Counted from the stretch's first letter, positions 10,831-20,312 are shown. The stretch: DNA of 64,000 nt from Burkholderia paludis (GCF_000732615.1 NZ_JPGL01000015.1:62001-126000); one strand, 5' to 3'. The notes: a model not told the origin generated them from the sequence alone. A program made the numbers and translations.

Positions 10831-11621
10831 TGATCGAACTGGACTACGTCGACGACGGCGCGATCGCGTGCGCGACGCTCAAGCGTCCGCCCGCGAACGC
10901 CTTCACCGCCGACGGGCTGCAGCAACTGCAGGCAACCGTTGCCGAACTGAACGCGAATCCGCGCGTGCGCGCGCTGGTGATCACGGGCGACGGCCCGAAG
11001 TTCTTCAGCGCGGGCGCCGATCTCAACACGTTCGCCGACGGCGACCGCGCGGTCGCGCGCGCGATGGCGTCGCGCTTCGGCGCGGCGTTCGAGGCGCTGC
11101 ACGATGCACGCGTCGTGACGATCGCGGCGATCAACGGCTATGCGATGGGCGGCGGGCTCGAGTGCGCGCTGGCATGCGACCTGCGGATTGCCGAGACGCA
11201 TGCGCAGATGGCGCTGCCCGAGCCGTCGGTCGGCCTGCTGCCGTGCGGGCTCGGTACGCAGACGCTGCCCTGGCTCGTCGGCGAAGGCTGGGCGAAGAAG
11301 ATCATCCTGACCGGCGCGCGCGTCGACGCGGCCACCGCGCTGCGGATCGGCCTCGTCGAGGACGTCGTGGAATCGGGCGCGGCACGCGATGCGGCGCTGG
11401 CGCTTGCGCGCAACGTCGTGCGGCAGAGCCCGCATGCGGTCGCGTACAGCAAGGAGCTGATCGGCCTCGCGCGCCGCGGCGTGCCGCGCGGCGCGGCGCT
11501 GGCGGTCGAGCGCGAGCGCTTCGTCGACCTGTTCGACACGAACGATCCGCGCGAGGGCGTGGCCGCGTTTCTCGGCAAGCGCGCGCCGCAATGGCACACC
11601 GACGGGGAGCCGCAACGATGA
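10830..11621 (+). CDS. Enoyl-CoA hydratase/isomerase family protein
   Basis: A 263-residue crotonase-fold protein. The oxyanion-hole segments FFSAGADLNTF and INGYAMGGGLECALACDLRI are present, and EPSVGLLPCG follows at the second catalytic-Glu region. In this operon it would hydrate methacrylyl-CoA to 3-hydroxyisobutyryl-CoA. A GTG at 10827 is in frame directly before ATG 10830; I took the ATG because it makes a TGATG stop/start with mmsB. Its own stop overlaps the next start by four bases. Exact chain-length preference cannot be read from sequence. Confidence 0.9.
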   Translation: MIELDYVDDGAIACATLKRPPANAFTADGLQQLQATVAELNANPRVRALVITGDGPKFFSAGADLNTFADGDRAVARAMASRFGAAFEALHDARVVTIAAINGYAMGGGLECALACDLRIAETHAQMALPEPSVGLLPCGLGTQTLPWLVGEGWAKKIILTGARVDAATALRIGLVEDVVESGAARDAALALARNVVRQSPHAVAYSKELIGLARRGVPRGAALAVERERFVDLFDTNDPREGVAAFLGKRAPQWHTDGEPQR

Positions 11622-12757
11622 GCACGCCGGTCTCGACTCCCGACGCCTTCGCACAGCCCGCGCCGGAGGTGCTGTTCCGCGTGGTGAACCGCGTGGCGCT
11701 GATCACGCTGAACCGGCCGGCCGCGCTCAACGCGCTGTCGTACGCGATGATCGGCGAGCTGGCCGCGCTCCTCGCGCGCTGCCGCGACGACGACCAGATC
11801 GTCGCGGTCGTGCTGCGCGGCGCGGGCGAGAAGGGCTTCTGCGCGGGCGGCGACGTGCGCGCGCTGCACCGGATGGTGGCGCAGCGCGAGACCTGGCTGC
11901 CGTTCTTCGTCGACGAATACCGGCTCGACTACGCGATCCACACGTTCCCGAAGCCGGTGGTCGCGCTGATGGACGGCGTGACGATGGGCGGCGGCATGGG
12001 CCTCGCCCAGGGTGCGGCGCTGCGCGTCGCGACGGAACGCAGCAAGATCGCGATGCCGGAGACGCGCATCGGACTCGTGCCCGACGTCGGCGCGACGCAT
12101 TTCCTGTCGCGCATGCCGGTGGAACTCGAACTGTACGTCGGGCTGACCGGCGCGCTGCTGTCGGGCGCCGACGCGCTGACCGCGAAGCTGGCGGACCTGT
12201 GCGTGCCGTCCGCGTGGCTCGACACGTTCGAGACGCGCATCGAGAGCGTCAAGTGGGACGGCGACGTGCTGCCGCTGCTGCGCAAGGTGTTCGAGCCGCC
12301 GTGCAACGTCGTGCCGCATGCGGCGCTCGACGGGCAGATGCCGTGGATCGTGCGTCACTTCGACAAGCGCTCGGGCGTCGAGCGGATCGTCGCGACGCTG
12401 ACGCAGGACCTGGCGCGCGACGAACTGGCGCGCGAGCACCGTCAATGGCTGCAGGCGACGCTCGATGCGCTCGCGAGCCACTCGCCGACGATGCTCGCCG
12501 TGACGCGCGAGGCGCTGCTGCGCGGCCGGCAGATGACGCTGGCCGAATCGTTCCGGATGGAACTCGGCATCGTCGCGCGAGCGATCGAGGAAGGCGACTT
12601 CTGCGAAGGCGTGCGCGCGCATCTCGTCGACAAGGATCGCAAGCCGCGCTGGGCGCCCGCGTCGCTCGTCGAGCTGCGCGCCGAACGCGTGCGGCATTTC
12701 CTCACGTCGCCGTGGAAGCTGTTCGCGCATCCGCTGGCCGATCTCGGCGCGGCGTGA
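11618..12757 (+). CDS. 3-hydroxyisobutyryl-CoA hydrolase-like protein
   Basis: A 379-residue crotonase-superfamily protein, longer than hydratases by a C-terminal extension as in HIBCH. Landmarks are KGFCAGGDVRALH, DGVTMGGGMGLAQG and ETRIGLVPDVGATHFLSRM, followed by a C-terminal HIBCH-type region with FRMELGIVARAIEEGDFCEGVRAHLVDKDR (split here as FRMELGIVARAIEEGDF and EGVRAHLVDKDR). It would release 3-hydroxyisobutyrate from its CoA ester for MmsB. The ATG is embedded in the stop of the preceding hydratase (ATGA). A strong terminator follows 4 bases after the stop, closing the operon. Confidence 0.9.
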   Translation: MSTPVSTPDAFAQPAPEVLFRVVNRVALITLNRPAALNALSYAMIGELAALLARCRDDDQIVAVVLRGAGEKGFCAGGDVRALHRMVAQRETWLPFFVDEYRLDYAIHTFPKPVVALMDGVTMGGGMGLAQGAALRVATERSKIAMPETRIGLVPDVGATHFLSRMPVELELYVGLTGALLSGADALTAKLADLCVPSAWLDTFETRIESVKWDGDVLPLLRKVFEPPCNVVPHAALDGQMPWIVRHFDKRSGVERIVATLTQDLARDELAREHRQWLQATLDALASHSPTMLAVTREALLRGRQMTLAESFRMELGIVARAIEEGDFCEGVRAHLVDKDRKPRWAPASLVELRAERVRHFLTSPWKLFAHPLADLGAA

Positions 12758-12761
12758 CGAC

Positions 12762-12785
12762 CCGACGCGCCGCCCGGCGCGTCGG
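12762..12785. terminator. Bidirectional terminator hairpin
   Basis: A perfect 10-bp GC-rich stem (ccgacgcgcc, 12762-12771, with ggcgcgtcgg, 12776-12785) with a 4-base loop lies between the convergent HIBCH-like and LysR genes. There is no long T-run, as is common in high-GC genomes. Confidence 0.7.
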
Positions 12786-12797
12786 CTTCCATTCATC

Positions 12798-13733
12798 TCA
12801 TCGCGTCCTGTCCCGGCGCGCGTCGTCCTGGCGTCCGATCATCGGCGGCACGGCCTGCGCGAGCGCGTCGATCACGCAGCGCGTCTTGCGCGGCAGGTAG
12901 CGCGTCTTCGGCCAGAGCGCGTGGATGTCGCCTTCGCAGACGAAGCAGCGGTCGAGCACGACCGTCATCTCGCCGCGCTTCACGTAGTGATCGAGCAGCC
13001 AGCTCGGCAGCCATGCAATTCCGAATCCTGCCGCGCCGGCCGCCGCGATCGCCTGCACGTCGTCGAAACTCAGCTGGTGCGGCATGTCGATACGGACCGT
13101 CGAGCCGTCCGGCGCGCGCAGGTCCCACGGTTGAACCACGCCCGAACGTGAATACGCGATCGTCCGGTGGTGCTTCAGATCGTCGAGCGACGTCGGCATC
13201 CCGTGGCGCGCGAGATACGACGGCGCCGCGCCGAGGCTGCCGTATTGCCTGCCGAGCCGCCGCACCGCGAGGCTCGTGCTGTCCGCGAGCGTGCCGATCC
13301 GCACCGCGAGGTCGATGCCTTCCTCGACGAGATCGACGAAGCGGTCGCTGATCGATACGTCGATCCGCAAGTGCGGATAGGTGCGCGCGAGATCGAGCAC
13401 GACCGGCGTCACGCAGTGGTGCCCGAACGCGAGCGGCACGCTCAGGCGCAGCTTGCCGCGCGGCTCGTTGCGGCCGCAGTCGAGGTCGGCCTCGGCCGCT
13501 TCCAGCTCCGCGAGCGCGCGCACGCAGCGGTCGTAGTACGCCTGGCCGTCGTCGGTCAGGCTCTGGCTGCGCGTCGTGCGCTGCAGCAGCCGCGCGCCGA
13601 GCCGCTTCTCGAGCCGCGCGACCGCCTTGCCGACGGCCGAGCGCGTCATGTCGAGCCGCTCCGCGGCCAGCGCGAAGCTGCCCGATTCCACTACCTGGAC
13701 GAAGGTCGTCACGCCGTCGAGTCTGTCGGTCAT
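12798..13733 (-). CDS. LysR-family transcriptional regulator
   Basis: A 311-residue LTTR. The N-terminal winged HTH (residues 5-65) contains FVQVVESGSFALAAERLDM and TRSAVGKAVARLEKRLGARL, then TRSQSLTDDGQAYY. A periplasmic-binding-like effector domain fills the remainder, with DLAVRIGTLADS and FDDVQAIAAAGAAGFGIAWL. It is divergent from a DHA2-type exporter gene, the usual arrangement for a regulator that controls the neighbouring exporter and itself. The effector is unknown. Confidence 0.93.
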   Translation of the reverse strand: MTDRLDGVTTFVQVVESGSFALAAERLDMTRSAVGKAVARLEKRLGARLLQRTTRSQSLTDDGQAYYDRCVRALAELEAAEADLDCGRNEPRGKLRLSVPLAFGHHCVTPVVLDLARTYPHLRIDVSISDRFVDLVEEGIDLAVRIGTLADSTSLAVRRLGRQYGSLGAAPSYLARHGMPTSLDDLKHHRTIAYSRSGVVQPWDLRAPDGSTVRIDMPHQLSFDDVQAIAAAGAAGFGIAWLPSWLLDHYVKRGEMTVVLDRCFVCEGDIHALWPKTRYLPRKTRCVIDALAQAVPPMIGRQDDARRDRTR

Positions 13734-13911
13734 GGCAGGGTGCGTCGATTGGGTCCTGTAATTCCCGAGTCTGGCGAAACGGGTGCGTCAATGGGGATCG
13801 AGATTCTCACTATAGTACCGATTCCCGTCCAGCGTGCGTTGCCGGCCGCACGCGGGCCATCCTTCTCACCTGGAGGTGCGCGGCCCGTTGCCGGGCCGCC
13901 GCGCAATACGC
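13734..13911. promoter_or_regulatory. Divergent LysR/MFS control region
   Basis: This 178-base divergent intergenic region is less GC-rich than its flanks and contains the palindrome actatagt (13809-13816), which could serve as a -10-like element on either strand, within a gattctcactatagtaccga stretch. LysR boxes (T-N11-A) would be expected here; I cannot choose one with confidence. GGAGG at 13872-13876 lies too far from ATG 13912 to be its ribosome site. Confidence 0.4.
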
Positions 13912-15450
13912 ATGACGCTATCCGACTCCCGCAGGAATGCGGTCGCGCTCGCGGCCGTCTGTCTCACGTCGCTGATGTTCGGCCTCGAAATCTCGAGCGT
14001 GCCGGTGATCCTGCCGACGCTCGAACACGTGCTGCATGGCGATTTCAACGGCATGCAGTGGATCATGAACGCGTACACGATCGCATGCACGACCGTGCTG
14101 ATGGCGGCCGGCACGCTCGCCGACCGGTTCGGCCGCAAGCGCGTGTACGTGATCGGCACCGTGCTGTTCGGCGCGACGTCGCTGCTGTGCGGGCTCGCGC
14201 CGAACGTGCCGGTGCTCGTCGCGGGGCGGCTGCTGCAGGGCGCCAGCGGCGGCGCGATGCTGATCTGCCAGATTGCCGTGCTGTCGCACCAGTTCCGCGA
14301 GGGCCGCGAGCGCGGCCGCGCGTTCGGGATCTGGGGGATCGTGTTCGGCATCGGGCTCGGTTTCGGGCCGATCGTCGGCGGCGCGATCGTCGCGCTGGCG
14401 AGCTGGCCGTGGGTGTTTCTCGTGCACGCGCCGCTCGCGGCCGTCGCGCTCGCGCTGATCGGCGGCGCGGTGCGGGAATCGCGCGATCCGCATGCGGGCA
14501 GGCTCGACGTGGCGGGCATCGTCACGTTGTCGCTCGCGGTGCTCGGCCTGGCGTTCTACATCACGCAAAGCGCCGAACTCGGGCTGACCAGCGCCGCCGG
14601 GCTCGGCGTGCTGGGCGCGACCGTGCTGGCGCTGGCCGGCTTCATCGTCGCGGAACGCGCCAGCGCGCGGCCGATGTTCGACTTCTCGGTGTTCCGGATC
14701 CGCGCGTTCACCGGGGCGATCTTCGGCTCGATGGGCATGAACTTCAGCTTCTGGCCGTTCATGATCTACCTGCCGATCTGGTTCCAGGTCGCGCTCGGCT
14801 ACGACAGCGTGACGGCCGGCCTCGCATTGCTCGCGTACACGCTGCCGACGCTGGTCGTGCCGCCGGTCGGCGAGCGGCTCGTGCTGCGCTACGGGCCGGG
14901 CGTCGTGATTCCGGGCGGCCTGTTCACCATCGCGGCCGGTTTCGCGCTGATGCGGCTCGGCAGCGCGGCGGAGCACGCGAGCTGGCTGACCATGCTGCCG
15001 GGTTGCGTGATCGCCGGCATCGGCCTCGGGCTGACGAACACGCCTGTCACCAACACGACGACGGGCGCGGTGCCGAGCGCGCGGGCCGGGATGGCGTCGG
15101 GCATCGACATGAGCGCGCGGATGATCTCGCTTGCGCTGAACATCGCGGCGATGGGCTTCGTGCTGGTCGCGGGGATCGTCGCGAGCCTGAAGGCCGGCGT
15201 CGCGGGCGCGATCGGCGATGCGGCGTTGCGCACGCTCGCGCAGGAGATCGCGTCGGGCCGCGTCGACGGGCTGCAGGCCATCGCGCCGGCGCTCGCGCAG
15301 GCCGATCCGACCGGCGCGGCGCTGCACGCGGCGCTCGTGCACGGATTCGGCTGGGTGATGGTGTACGGCGCGGCGGGGGTGGCCGTGCTCGCGGCCGCGA
15401 GCGCGGTGGCGTTCGCGCCGGCGCGGCGCGAGGCGGCCGTGTGCGAATGA
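13912..15450 (+). CDS. MFS transporter, DHA2 (14-TM) drug/H+ antiporter type
   Basis: A 512-residue major facilitator protein with about 14 hydrophobic segments. Visible motifs are WIMNAYTIACTTVLMAAG with LADRFGRKRVYVIG (motif A, between TM2 and TM3) and WGIVFGIGLGFGPIVGG (motif C of antiporters). This supports a proton-coupled export role for drugs or metabolites. The ATG at 13912 has a weak ribosome site; an in-frame TTG at 13888 lies 11 bases after GGAGG (13872-13876) and may be the real start, adding 8 residues. It is divergent from the LysR regulator and converges on the outer-membrane factor gene. Confidence 0.9.
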   Translation: MTLSDSRRNAVALAAVCLTSLMFGLEISSVPVILPTLEHVLHGDFNGMQWIMNAYTIACTTVLMAAGTLADRFGRKRVYVIGTVLFGATSLLCGLAPNVPVLVAGRLLQGASGGAMLICQIAVLSHQFREGRERGRAFGIWGIVFGIGLGFGPIVGGAIVALASWPWVFLVHAPLAAVALALIGGAVRESRDPHAGRLDVAGIVTLSLAVLGLAFYITQSAELGLTSAAGLGVLGATVLALAGFIVAERASARPMFDFSVFRIRAFTGAIFGSMGMNFSFWPFMIYLPIWFQVALGYDSVTAGLALLAYTLPTLVVPPVGERLVLRYGPGVVIPGGLFTIAAGFALMRLGSAAEHASWLTMLPGCVIAGIGLGLTNTPVTNTTTGAVPSARAGMASGIDMSARMISLALNIAAMGFVLVAGIVASLKAGVAGAIGDAALRTLAQEIASGRVDGLQAIAPALAQADPTGAALHAALVHGFGWVMVYGAAGVAVLAAASAVAFAPARREAAVCE

Positions 15451-15473
15451 CGCCGGGCGCGGCCGACCCGGCG
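15451..15473. terminator. Hairpin between convergent exporter genes
   Basis: The inverted repeat cgccggg/cccggcg (15451-15457 with 15467-15473) directly follows the MFS stop and lies 10 bases before the end of the outer-membrane factor gene. Termination is inferred from position. Confidence 0.5.
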
Positions 15474-15483
15474 CGCGCGCCGG

Positions 15484-16857
15484 TCAGGACATCCCGCCGC
15501 CGAGCGCGCGGTACAGCGTCATCTGGTTGTTGAGCCGGTTCAGGCGCGTCTGTTCGTCGGCGCCTTGCGCGTCGCGCAGCCGCTGTTGCTGGTCGAGCCA
15601 CGGCTGCACGGCGGTCGCGCCGGCCGCGAACCGCGCGGCGGCCAGCCGCTCGGCGCGCTGCGCCTGGGCCAGCGACAGCGCGCGCTGCTCGGCCTCGCGT
15701 TCGAGCTGCACGCGTGCCGACAGTGCGTTCTCGACTTCCGCGAGCGCCGTATAGAGCTTCTGGCGGAACCCGACGACGGCCTCCTCGTACTGCGTCTTCG
15801 ATACCTTGACCTGCAGTTGCATCGTGTTCCACTGGATGAACGGCAGCGCCAGGCCGAGCCCGAGCGTGCCGACCGGATTCGCGAGCACGCGCTCGAGGCT
15901 CGTGCTCGACGTGCCGGCCTGGCCGGTCAGCGTGAAGGTCGGATAGAAGCTCGTGCGCGTGGCGTCGACCTGCGCGAGCGACTCGCGCAGCCGGAACTCC
16001 GCCGCGCGCAGGTCGGGGCGCCGGCCCAGCAGGCTGGCCGGCAAATCGGCCGCCACGTCGGGCGGCGCCGCGTCGGGCAGCGCCGCCGGCTCGGCCGCGC
16101 GCTGCTGCGGCGGCCGGTCGAACAGGATCGCGAGCGCGTGGCGGCTCTCGGTGCGCTGCTGGATCAGCTGCGTCTGGGCGGCGCGTTGCGCGGCGAGGCT
16201 CTGTTCCGCCTGCGCGAGATCGAGCCCCGACACGGCGCCGGCCGAGTGCCGCGACCGGACGATGGCGAGCGTGCGCTCCGCATACGCGATGTTCGCGTCG
16301 CCGAGCGCGATCTGCCGGTTCAGATAGCCGAGCCGCCAGTACAGCGACGCGGTCGTGCCGATCAGCGACAGCCGCGCGGCTTCGAGATCGGCGGCCGTCG
16401 CGTCGGCTTCCCAGCGCGCGGCATCGCGCAGCGCGGCCAGCCGGCCCCACAGGTCGATTTCGTAGCTGAGCGAACCGTTCACGCCGCTCGAGCGGCTCAT
16501 CTGGTGCGTATCCAGCGTGCGCGACACGGCGCCGTTCGCGCCGACCGTCACGCTGGGCGTCAGGTTCGTATCGGCCAGCCCGGCCTGCAGTTGCGCGCGA
16601 TACACGCGGATCGCCGCGATCGCGAGGTCGTTGTTGGCGCGCAGCGCGTCGTCGATCAGCGCGTCGAGTTGCGGATCGCCGAAGCTGCGCCACCAGTCGC
16701 GCGTCGCGGCCGGCGCGCCGGCCGCGACCGGCGCCGCCCAGTTCGCGGGCATCGCGACGGCGGGCAGCGGGGCATGGCGCGCGTCCGTGCAGCCGGCCAG
16801 CAGCGCGGCCGCGCATGCGAGTGCGCCCAGGCGGTGAAGCGGTGAGGTGTACGTCAT
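15484..16857 (-). CDS. NodT-family outer-membrane efflux lipoprotein (TolC-like)
   Basis: A 457-residue outer-membrane factor. The signal sequence ends in the lipobox LLAGC (Cys at about residue 22). Two OEP repeats follow, with typical features NNDLAIAAIRVYRAQ, SYEIDLWGRL, RRPDLRAAEFRLR and a long coiled C-terminal half with VRLQ-type heptads. It forms the trimeric tunnel of a tripartite exporter. It is third in the macA-macB operon, starting 12 bases after the macB stop, so it is the dedicated tunnel for this pump. A Gln/Arg-rich C terminus ends RALGGGMS. Confidence 0.92.
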   Translation of the reverse strand: MTYTSPLHRLGALACAAALLAGCTDARHAPLPAVAMPANWAAPVAAGAPAATRDWWRSFGDPQLDALIDDALRANNDLAIAAIRVYRAQLQAGLADTNLTPSVTVGANGAVSRTLDTHQMSRSSGVNGSLSYEIDLWGRLAALRDAARWEADATAADLEAARLSLIGTTASLYWRLGYLNRQIALGDANIAYAERTLAIVRSRHSAGAVSGLDLAQAEQSLAAQRAAQTQLIQQRTESRHALAILFDRPPQQRAAEPAALPDAAPPDVAADLPASLLGRRPDLRAAEFRLRESLAQVDATRTSFYPTFTLTGQAGTSSTSLERVLANPVGTLGLGLALPFIQWNTMQLQVKVSKTQYEEAVVGFRQKLYTALAEVENALSARVQLEREAEQRALSLAQAQRAERLAAARFAAGATAVQPWLDQQQRLRDAQGADEQTRLNRLNNQMTLYRALGGGMS

Positions 16858-16869
16858 GGCAGTCTTTCG

Positions 16870-18945
16870 TCAGTCGCGCGCGAGCGCATCGATCGGATCG
16901 AGCCGCGACGCATTGCGCGCGGGCATGAAACCGAAAATCACACCGGTGAGCGTCGAGCAGACGAACGCGGTGACGATCGCGCCGGCCGAGAACACCATCT
17001 TCCATTGCGCGACGAACATCGAGAACACCGCACCGAGGCCGAACGACAGCGCGATGCCGATCGTGCCGCCGAGCAGGCAGACCAGCACGGCCTCGACGAG
17101 AAACTGCTGCAGGATGTCGGACTGGCGCGCGCCGACGGCCATCCGGATGCCGATCTCGCGCGTACGCTCGGTGACCGACACGAGCATGATGTTCATCACG
17201 CCGATCCCGCCGACCACGAGCGAGATCACGGCGATCAGCGACAGCAGCAGCGTCAGCGACTGGCCGGTCTTCTCGACGGTCTTCACCACGCTGTCCATGT
17301 TGTACGTGAAGAAATCCTTGCGGCCGTGGCGCTGGGTCATCAGCTTCTCGAGGCTTTTCTCGGCGGCGGCGCTCGGCTGCCCGTCGCGCACGCGCACGGT
17401 GATGCTGTCGAGATGGCGCTGCCCGAACAGGCGCCCGCTCGCGGTCGTGTACGGCACCCACACGTTCAGGCTTTTCACGCTGCCGAACGCGCTCTTCTTG
17501 TCGGCCGTCACGCCGATCACGACGCACGGCACGTTGTCGACCAGGATCACCTCGCCGATCGGGTTGCGCGCCGCGCCGAACAGCTTGCGGCGCGTATTCT
17601 GGTCGATCACGGCCACCTGCACCTGGCGGCGCACCGCGTCCTCGTCGAACGCGACGCCCAGCGCGAAGCGCATTCCGCGCGCCTGGAAGAAGCGGTCGCC
17701 GACGCCGCTCACGAGCGCGTTCACGTCGACGTTGCGATAGCGCAGCAGCAGCGTGCGCGACGTTTCGGGCGTCGCGCTGTCGACGTACGGCTGCTCGGCG
17801 AGCGCGGCGACGTCGGCGGGCACGAGCGTCTGGATCGCGTCGGCGCGGCTGTCGCCCCAGTCGGCGCCCGGATAGATGTTGATCGTGTTCGTGCCGATGC
17901 TGCCGATCTCGTCGAGCATGTAGCGCTTCGCGCCTTCGCCGATCGCGACGATCGATACGACCGACGTGATGCCGATGATGATGCCGAGCATCGTCAGCAG
18001 CGTGCGCAGCCGGTGCGACACGAGCGCGATCCACGCCATCCGGCACGCCTCGGCGAAGCGGCCGGTGCCGGCCGCGAAGCGCCGCGCGTGCGTGCCGGTG
18101 CCGGCGTCGCCGGGCGGCGGCGCGGCGTCGTGCGCGGATGCGGATACGGATACGGATGCGGATGCGGATGCGGATGCGGGCGGCGTGCCGGCCGCCGCGT
18201 CGGCCGCGTGCGTCGCATCGATGCCGGCTTCCGCGAGCGCGTCGGCGTATTGGCGGTTCGGCCGGTCGGCGACGATCTCGCCGTCGCTGATCTCGATGAT
18301 GCGCCGCGCGTGGCGCGCGACCGCCTTGTCGTGCGTGACGATCACGATCGTATGGCCGAGCGCGTTCAGCTCGTGCAGGATGCGGAGCACGTCCTGGCCG
18401 CTTTTCGTGTCGAGCGCGCCGGTCGGTTCGTCCGCGAGGATCACCTGGCCGCCGTTCATCAGCGCACGCGCGATGCTCACGCGCTGCTGCTGGCCGCCGG
18501 ACAACTGCCCGGGGCGGTGGTGCGCGCGATCCGCGAGGCCGAGGCGCGCGAGCAGTTCGCGCGCGCGATCGTGCCGCTCGGCGCGTGCGGTGCCCGCATA
18601 GATCGCGGGCATTTCGAGGTTCGCGACCGCATCGACGTGCGGCAGCAGGTGATAGCGCTGGAACACGAAGCCGAAGTGCTCGCGGCGCAGTTGCGCGAGC
18701 TCGTCGCTGTCGAGCATGTGCGTGTCGCGCCCGCCGACCGTGTAGGTGCCTTCGCTCGGATGGTCGAGGCAGCCGAGGATGTTCATCAGCGTCGACTTGC
18801 CGGAGCCCGACGCGCCGACGATCGCGACGATCTCGCCCGCATGGATCGACAGGTTGACGTCGTTCAGCACGACGATGTCCTTGTCGCCGGCCGGAAAGCG
18901 TCGCGTGACGGCGGATAGTTTCAGCAGGGGCCGGCGCATCGTCAT
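16870..18945 (-). CDS. macB: MacB-type ABC transporter (ATPase plus permease)
   Basis: This 691-residue protein has an N-terminal ABC ATPase: Walker A GASGSGKST (about residues 44-52), signature LSGGQQQRVSIARAL, Walker B VILADEPTGALD. A long low-complexity linker (about 220-285) comes next, then a MacB permease with one membrane segment (LLTMLGIIIGITSVVSIVAI), a large periplasmic domain, and three C-terminal membrane segments. MacB uses ATP hydrolysis for mechanotransmission of periplasmic substrates such as macrolides, lipopeptides or siderophores. It is longer than the usual ~650 residues because of the linker, which includes a Ser-Ala/Val repeat encoded by a hexanucleotide array. The start MTMRRP overlaps the macA stop by four bases. 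Confidence 0.93.
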   Translation of the reverse strand: MTMRRPLLKLSAVTRRFPAGDKDIVVLNDVNLSIHAGEIVAIVGASGSGKSTLMNILGCLDHPSEGTYTVGGRDTHMLDSDELAQLRREHFGFVFQRYHLLPHVDAVANLEMPAIYAGTARAERHDRARELLARLGLADRAHHRPGQLSGGQQQRVSIARALMNGGQVILADEPTGALDTKSGQDVLRILHELNALGHTIVIVTHDKAVARHARRIIEISDGEIVADRPNRQYADALAEAGIDATHAADAAAGTPPASASASASVSVSASAHDAAPPPGDAGTGTHARRFAAGTGRFAEACRMAWIALVSHRLRTLLTMLGIIIGITSVVSIVAIGEGAKRYMLDEIGSIGTNTINIYPGADWGDSRADAIQTLVPADVAALAEQPYVDSATPETSRTLLLRYRNVDVNALVSGVGDRFFQARGMRFALGVAFDEDAVRRQVQVAVIDQNTRRKLFGAARNPIGEVILVDNVPCVVIGVTADKKSAFGSVKSLNVWVPYTTASGRLFGQRHLDSITVRVRDGQPSAAAEKSLEKLMTQRHGRKDFFTYNMDSVVKTVEKTGQSLTLLLSLIAVISLVVGGIGVMNIMLVSVTERTREIGIRMAVGARQSDILQQFLVEAVLVCLLGGTIGIALSFGLGAVFSMFVAQWKMVFSAGAIVTAFVCSTLTGVIFGFMPARNASRLDPIDALARD
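18135..18176. repeat. Hexanucleotide tandem repeat inside macB
   Basis: Seven consecutive cggatg/cggata units on the plus strand encode alternating Ser-Ala and Ser-Val in the MacB linker. Because the unit is six bases, copy-number change alters linker length without shifting frame. Confidence 0.9.
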
Positions 18946-20135
18946 ACCGCGTCCGCCAGCGGCGCATGGTCGTCCGCGGCCGCTTCGCCGATCACGACGC
19001 GCTCGCCGTCCTTCAGGCCGGCCAGCACTTCGACGCGCACGTTGTTGTTGATGCCGATGTGGATGCCGCGCGTTTCCGTGCTGCCGTCGGCGCGCAGCAC
19101 GCGTACCGCGTAGGTGCCGTCCTTGTTCCGTTCGCCGAGCGCGGCGGCCGGGATGTTGAGCGCGTTGCGCGCGTTGCCGAGCACGATGCCGACTTGCGCG
19201 GTCATCGAGATGCGCAGCCGGTGCGCGGGGTTCGGCACTTCGAACAGCGCGTTGTAGAACACGGCGGCGTTCGACTTCGCGCCGCCGCCCGCGCCGCCGC
19301 CGAGCGCGCCTTGCGCGTCGGCGTAATTCTGCGGCGCCGGTTCGATCGCGCGCAGCTTGCCGTAGTGGCGCCTGTCCGGTTCGCCGAGGATCGTGAAATA
19401 CGCGGCCTGGCCGGCGCTGACGCGGATCACGTCGGCTTCCGACACCTGCGCCTTCACGGTCATCGTGTCGAGATCCGCGAGCTTCAGGATCACCGGCGCC
19501 TGCTGCTGGGCGATCACGGTCTGGCCTTCCTGCGTGACGATCGCGACGACCTCGCCGTCGATCGGCGCGACGATGCGCGTATAACCGAGATTGGCCTGTG
19601 CGGTCTCGATCTGGATGCGGGCCGAGCGGATCTGCGCGGCGAGCGACGCGAGCGTCGCGCGCTGCACGTCGAGCGTGGCGCGTGCCGCCTCGAACTGCTC
19701 GCGCGACGTCGCGTCGTCGGGCAGCATCGCCTGCTGGCGACGGAACGCGAGTTCGGCCTGCGTGAGCTGCGCGGCGGTCGACCGATGTTGCGCGCGCAGG
19801 TTGTCTTCGCTGGCGCGTGCCTGGCGCAGCGCGTTTTCCGAAATAACGGGATCGATCTCGGCGAGCCACTGGCCCTTCGTGACCTTGTCGCCGAGCTTGA
19901 CCTTCAGCGTCTTCAACTGCCCCGAGACCTGCGCGCCGACGTCGACCTGCCGGAAGGCCTGCAGCGCGCCGGTTGCGAGCACCGCGTTCTCGAGATCGCC
20001 GCGCGTGACGGGCGCGGACAGGTACTGCGGATGCTTGTCGGGCGCGCACGCCTTCAGCGTGACGCCGGCGGCGATGACGACAATGGCGGCGGTAGCCAGC
20101 GCGATGCGCCGGCGGCGATGGGTCTTCAGAGTCAT
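18942..20135 (-). CDS. macA: MacA-type periplasmic adaptor (membrane fusion protein)
   Basis: A 397-residue adaptor. The order is an N-terminal membrane anchor (about residues 10-27), barrel-sandwich half with VGAQVSGQLKTLKVKLGDKV, a long alpha-hairpin (about 95-165), second lipoyl half with NLGYTRIVAPIDGEVVAI, then beta-barrel and membrane-proximal domains. It bridges MacB and the NodT-family tunnel. The start MTLKTHRRRR (20135) was chosen over an upstream in-frame ATG at 20207 because it gives a normal adaptor N terminus. It is the first gene of the macA-macB-outer-membrane-factor operon. Confidence 0.93.
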   Translation of the reverse strand: MTLKTHRRRRIALATAAIVVIAAGVTLKACAPDKHPQYLSAPVTRGDLENAVLATGALQAFRQVDVGAQVSGQLKTLKVKLGDKVTKGQWLAEIDPVISENALRQARASEDNLRAQHRSTAAQLTQAELAFRRQQAMLPDDATSREQFEAARATLDVQRATLASLAAQIRSARIQIETAQANLGYTRIVAPIDGEVVAIVTQEGQTVIAQQQAPVILKLADLDTMTVKAQVSEADVIRVSAGQAAYFTILGEPDRRHYGKLRAIEPAPQNYADAQGALGGGAGGGAKSNAAVFYNALFEVPNPAHRLRISMTAQVGIVLGNARNALNIPAAALGERNKDGTYAVRVLRADGSTETRGIHIGINNNVRVEVLAGLKDGERVVIGEAAADDHAPLADAV

Positions 20136-20312
20136 GAGAACGCGGCGAGGATGAAGCGGTGCCGGCGATGCGTGCGGCCGGGCGGGACGATCCGGCCGGC
20201 GTCGCATGCCGGGCGCGTGGCCCGCGACGGTGCCCGCGTACGCATCGCGCGGGCGTGCCGGTTCGAATCAGCCGTTGATGGTAAGCGAGGATTTCACGAG
20301 AAGTCGTGTAGA

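Noticed and set aside
15047-18967. A 1306-residue minus-strand open frame
   Set aside because: It is Arg/Ala-rich shadow sequence across the MFS, outer-membrane factor and macB genes; the real genes have clear motifs in other frames.
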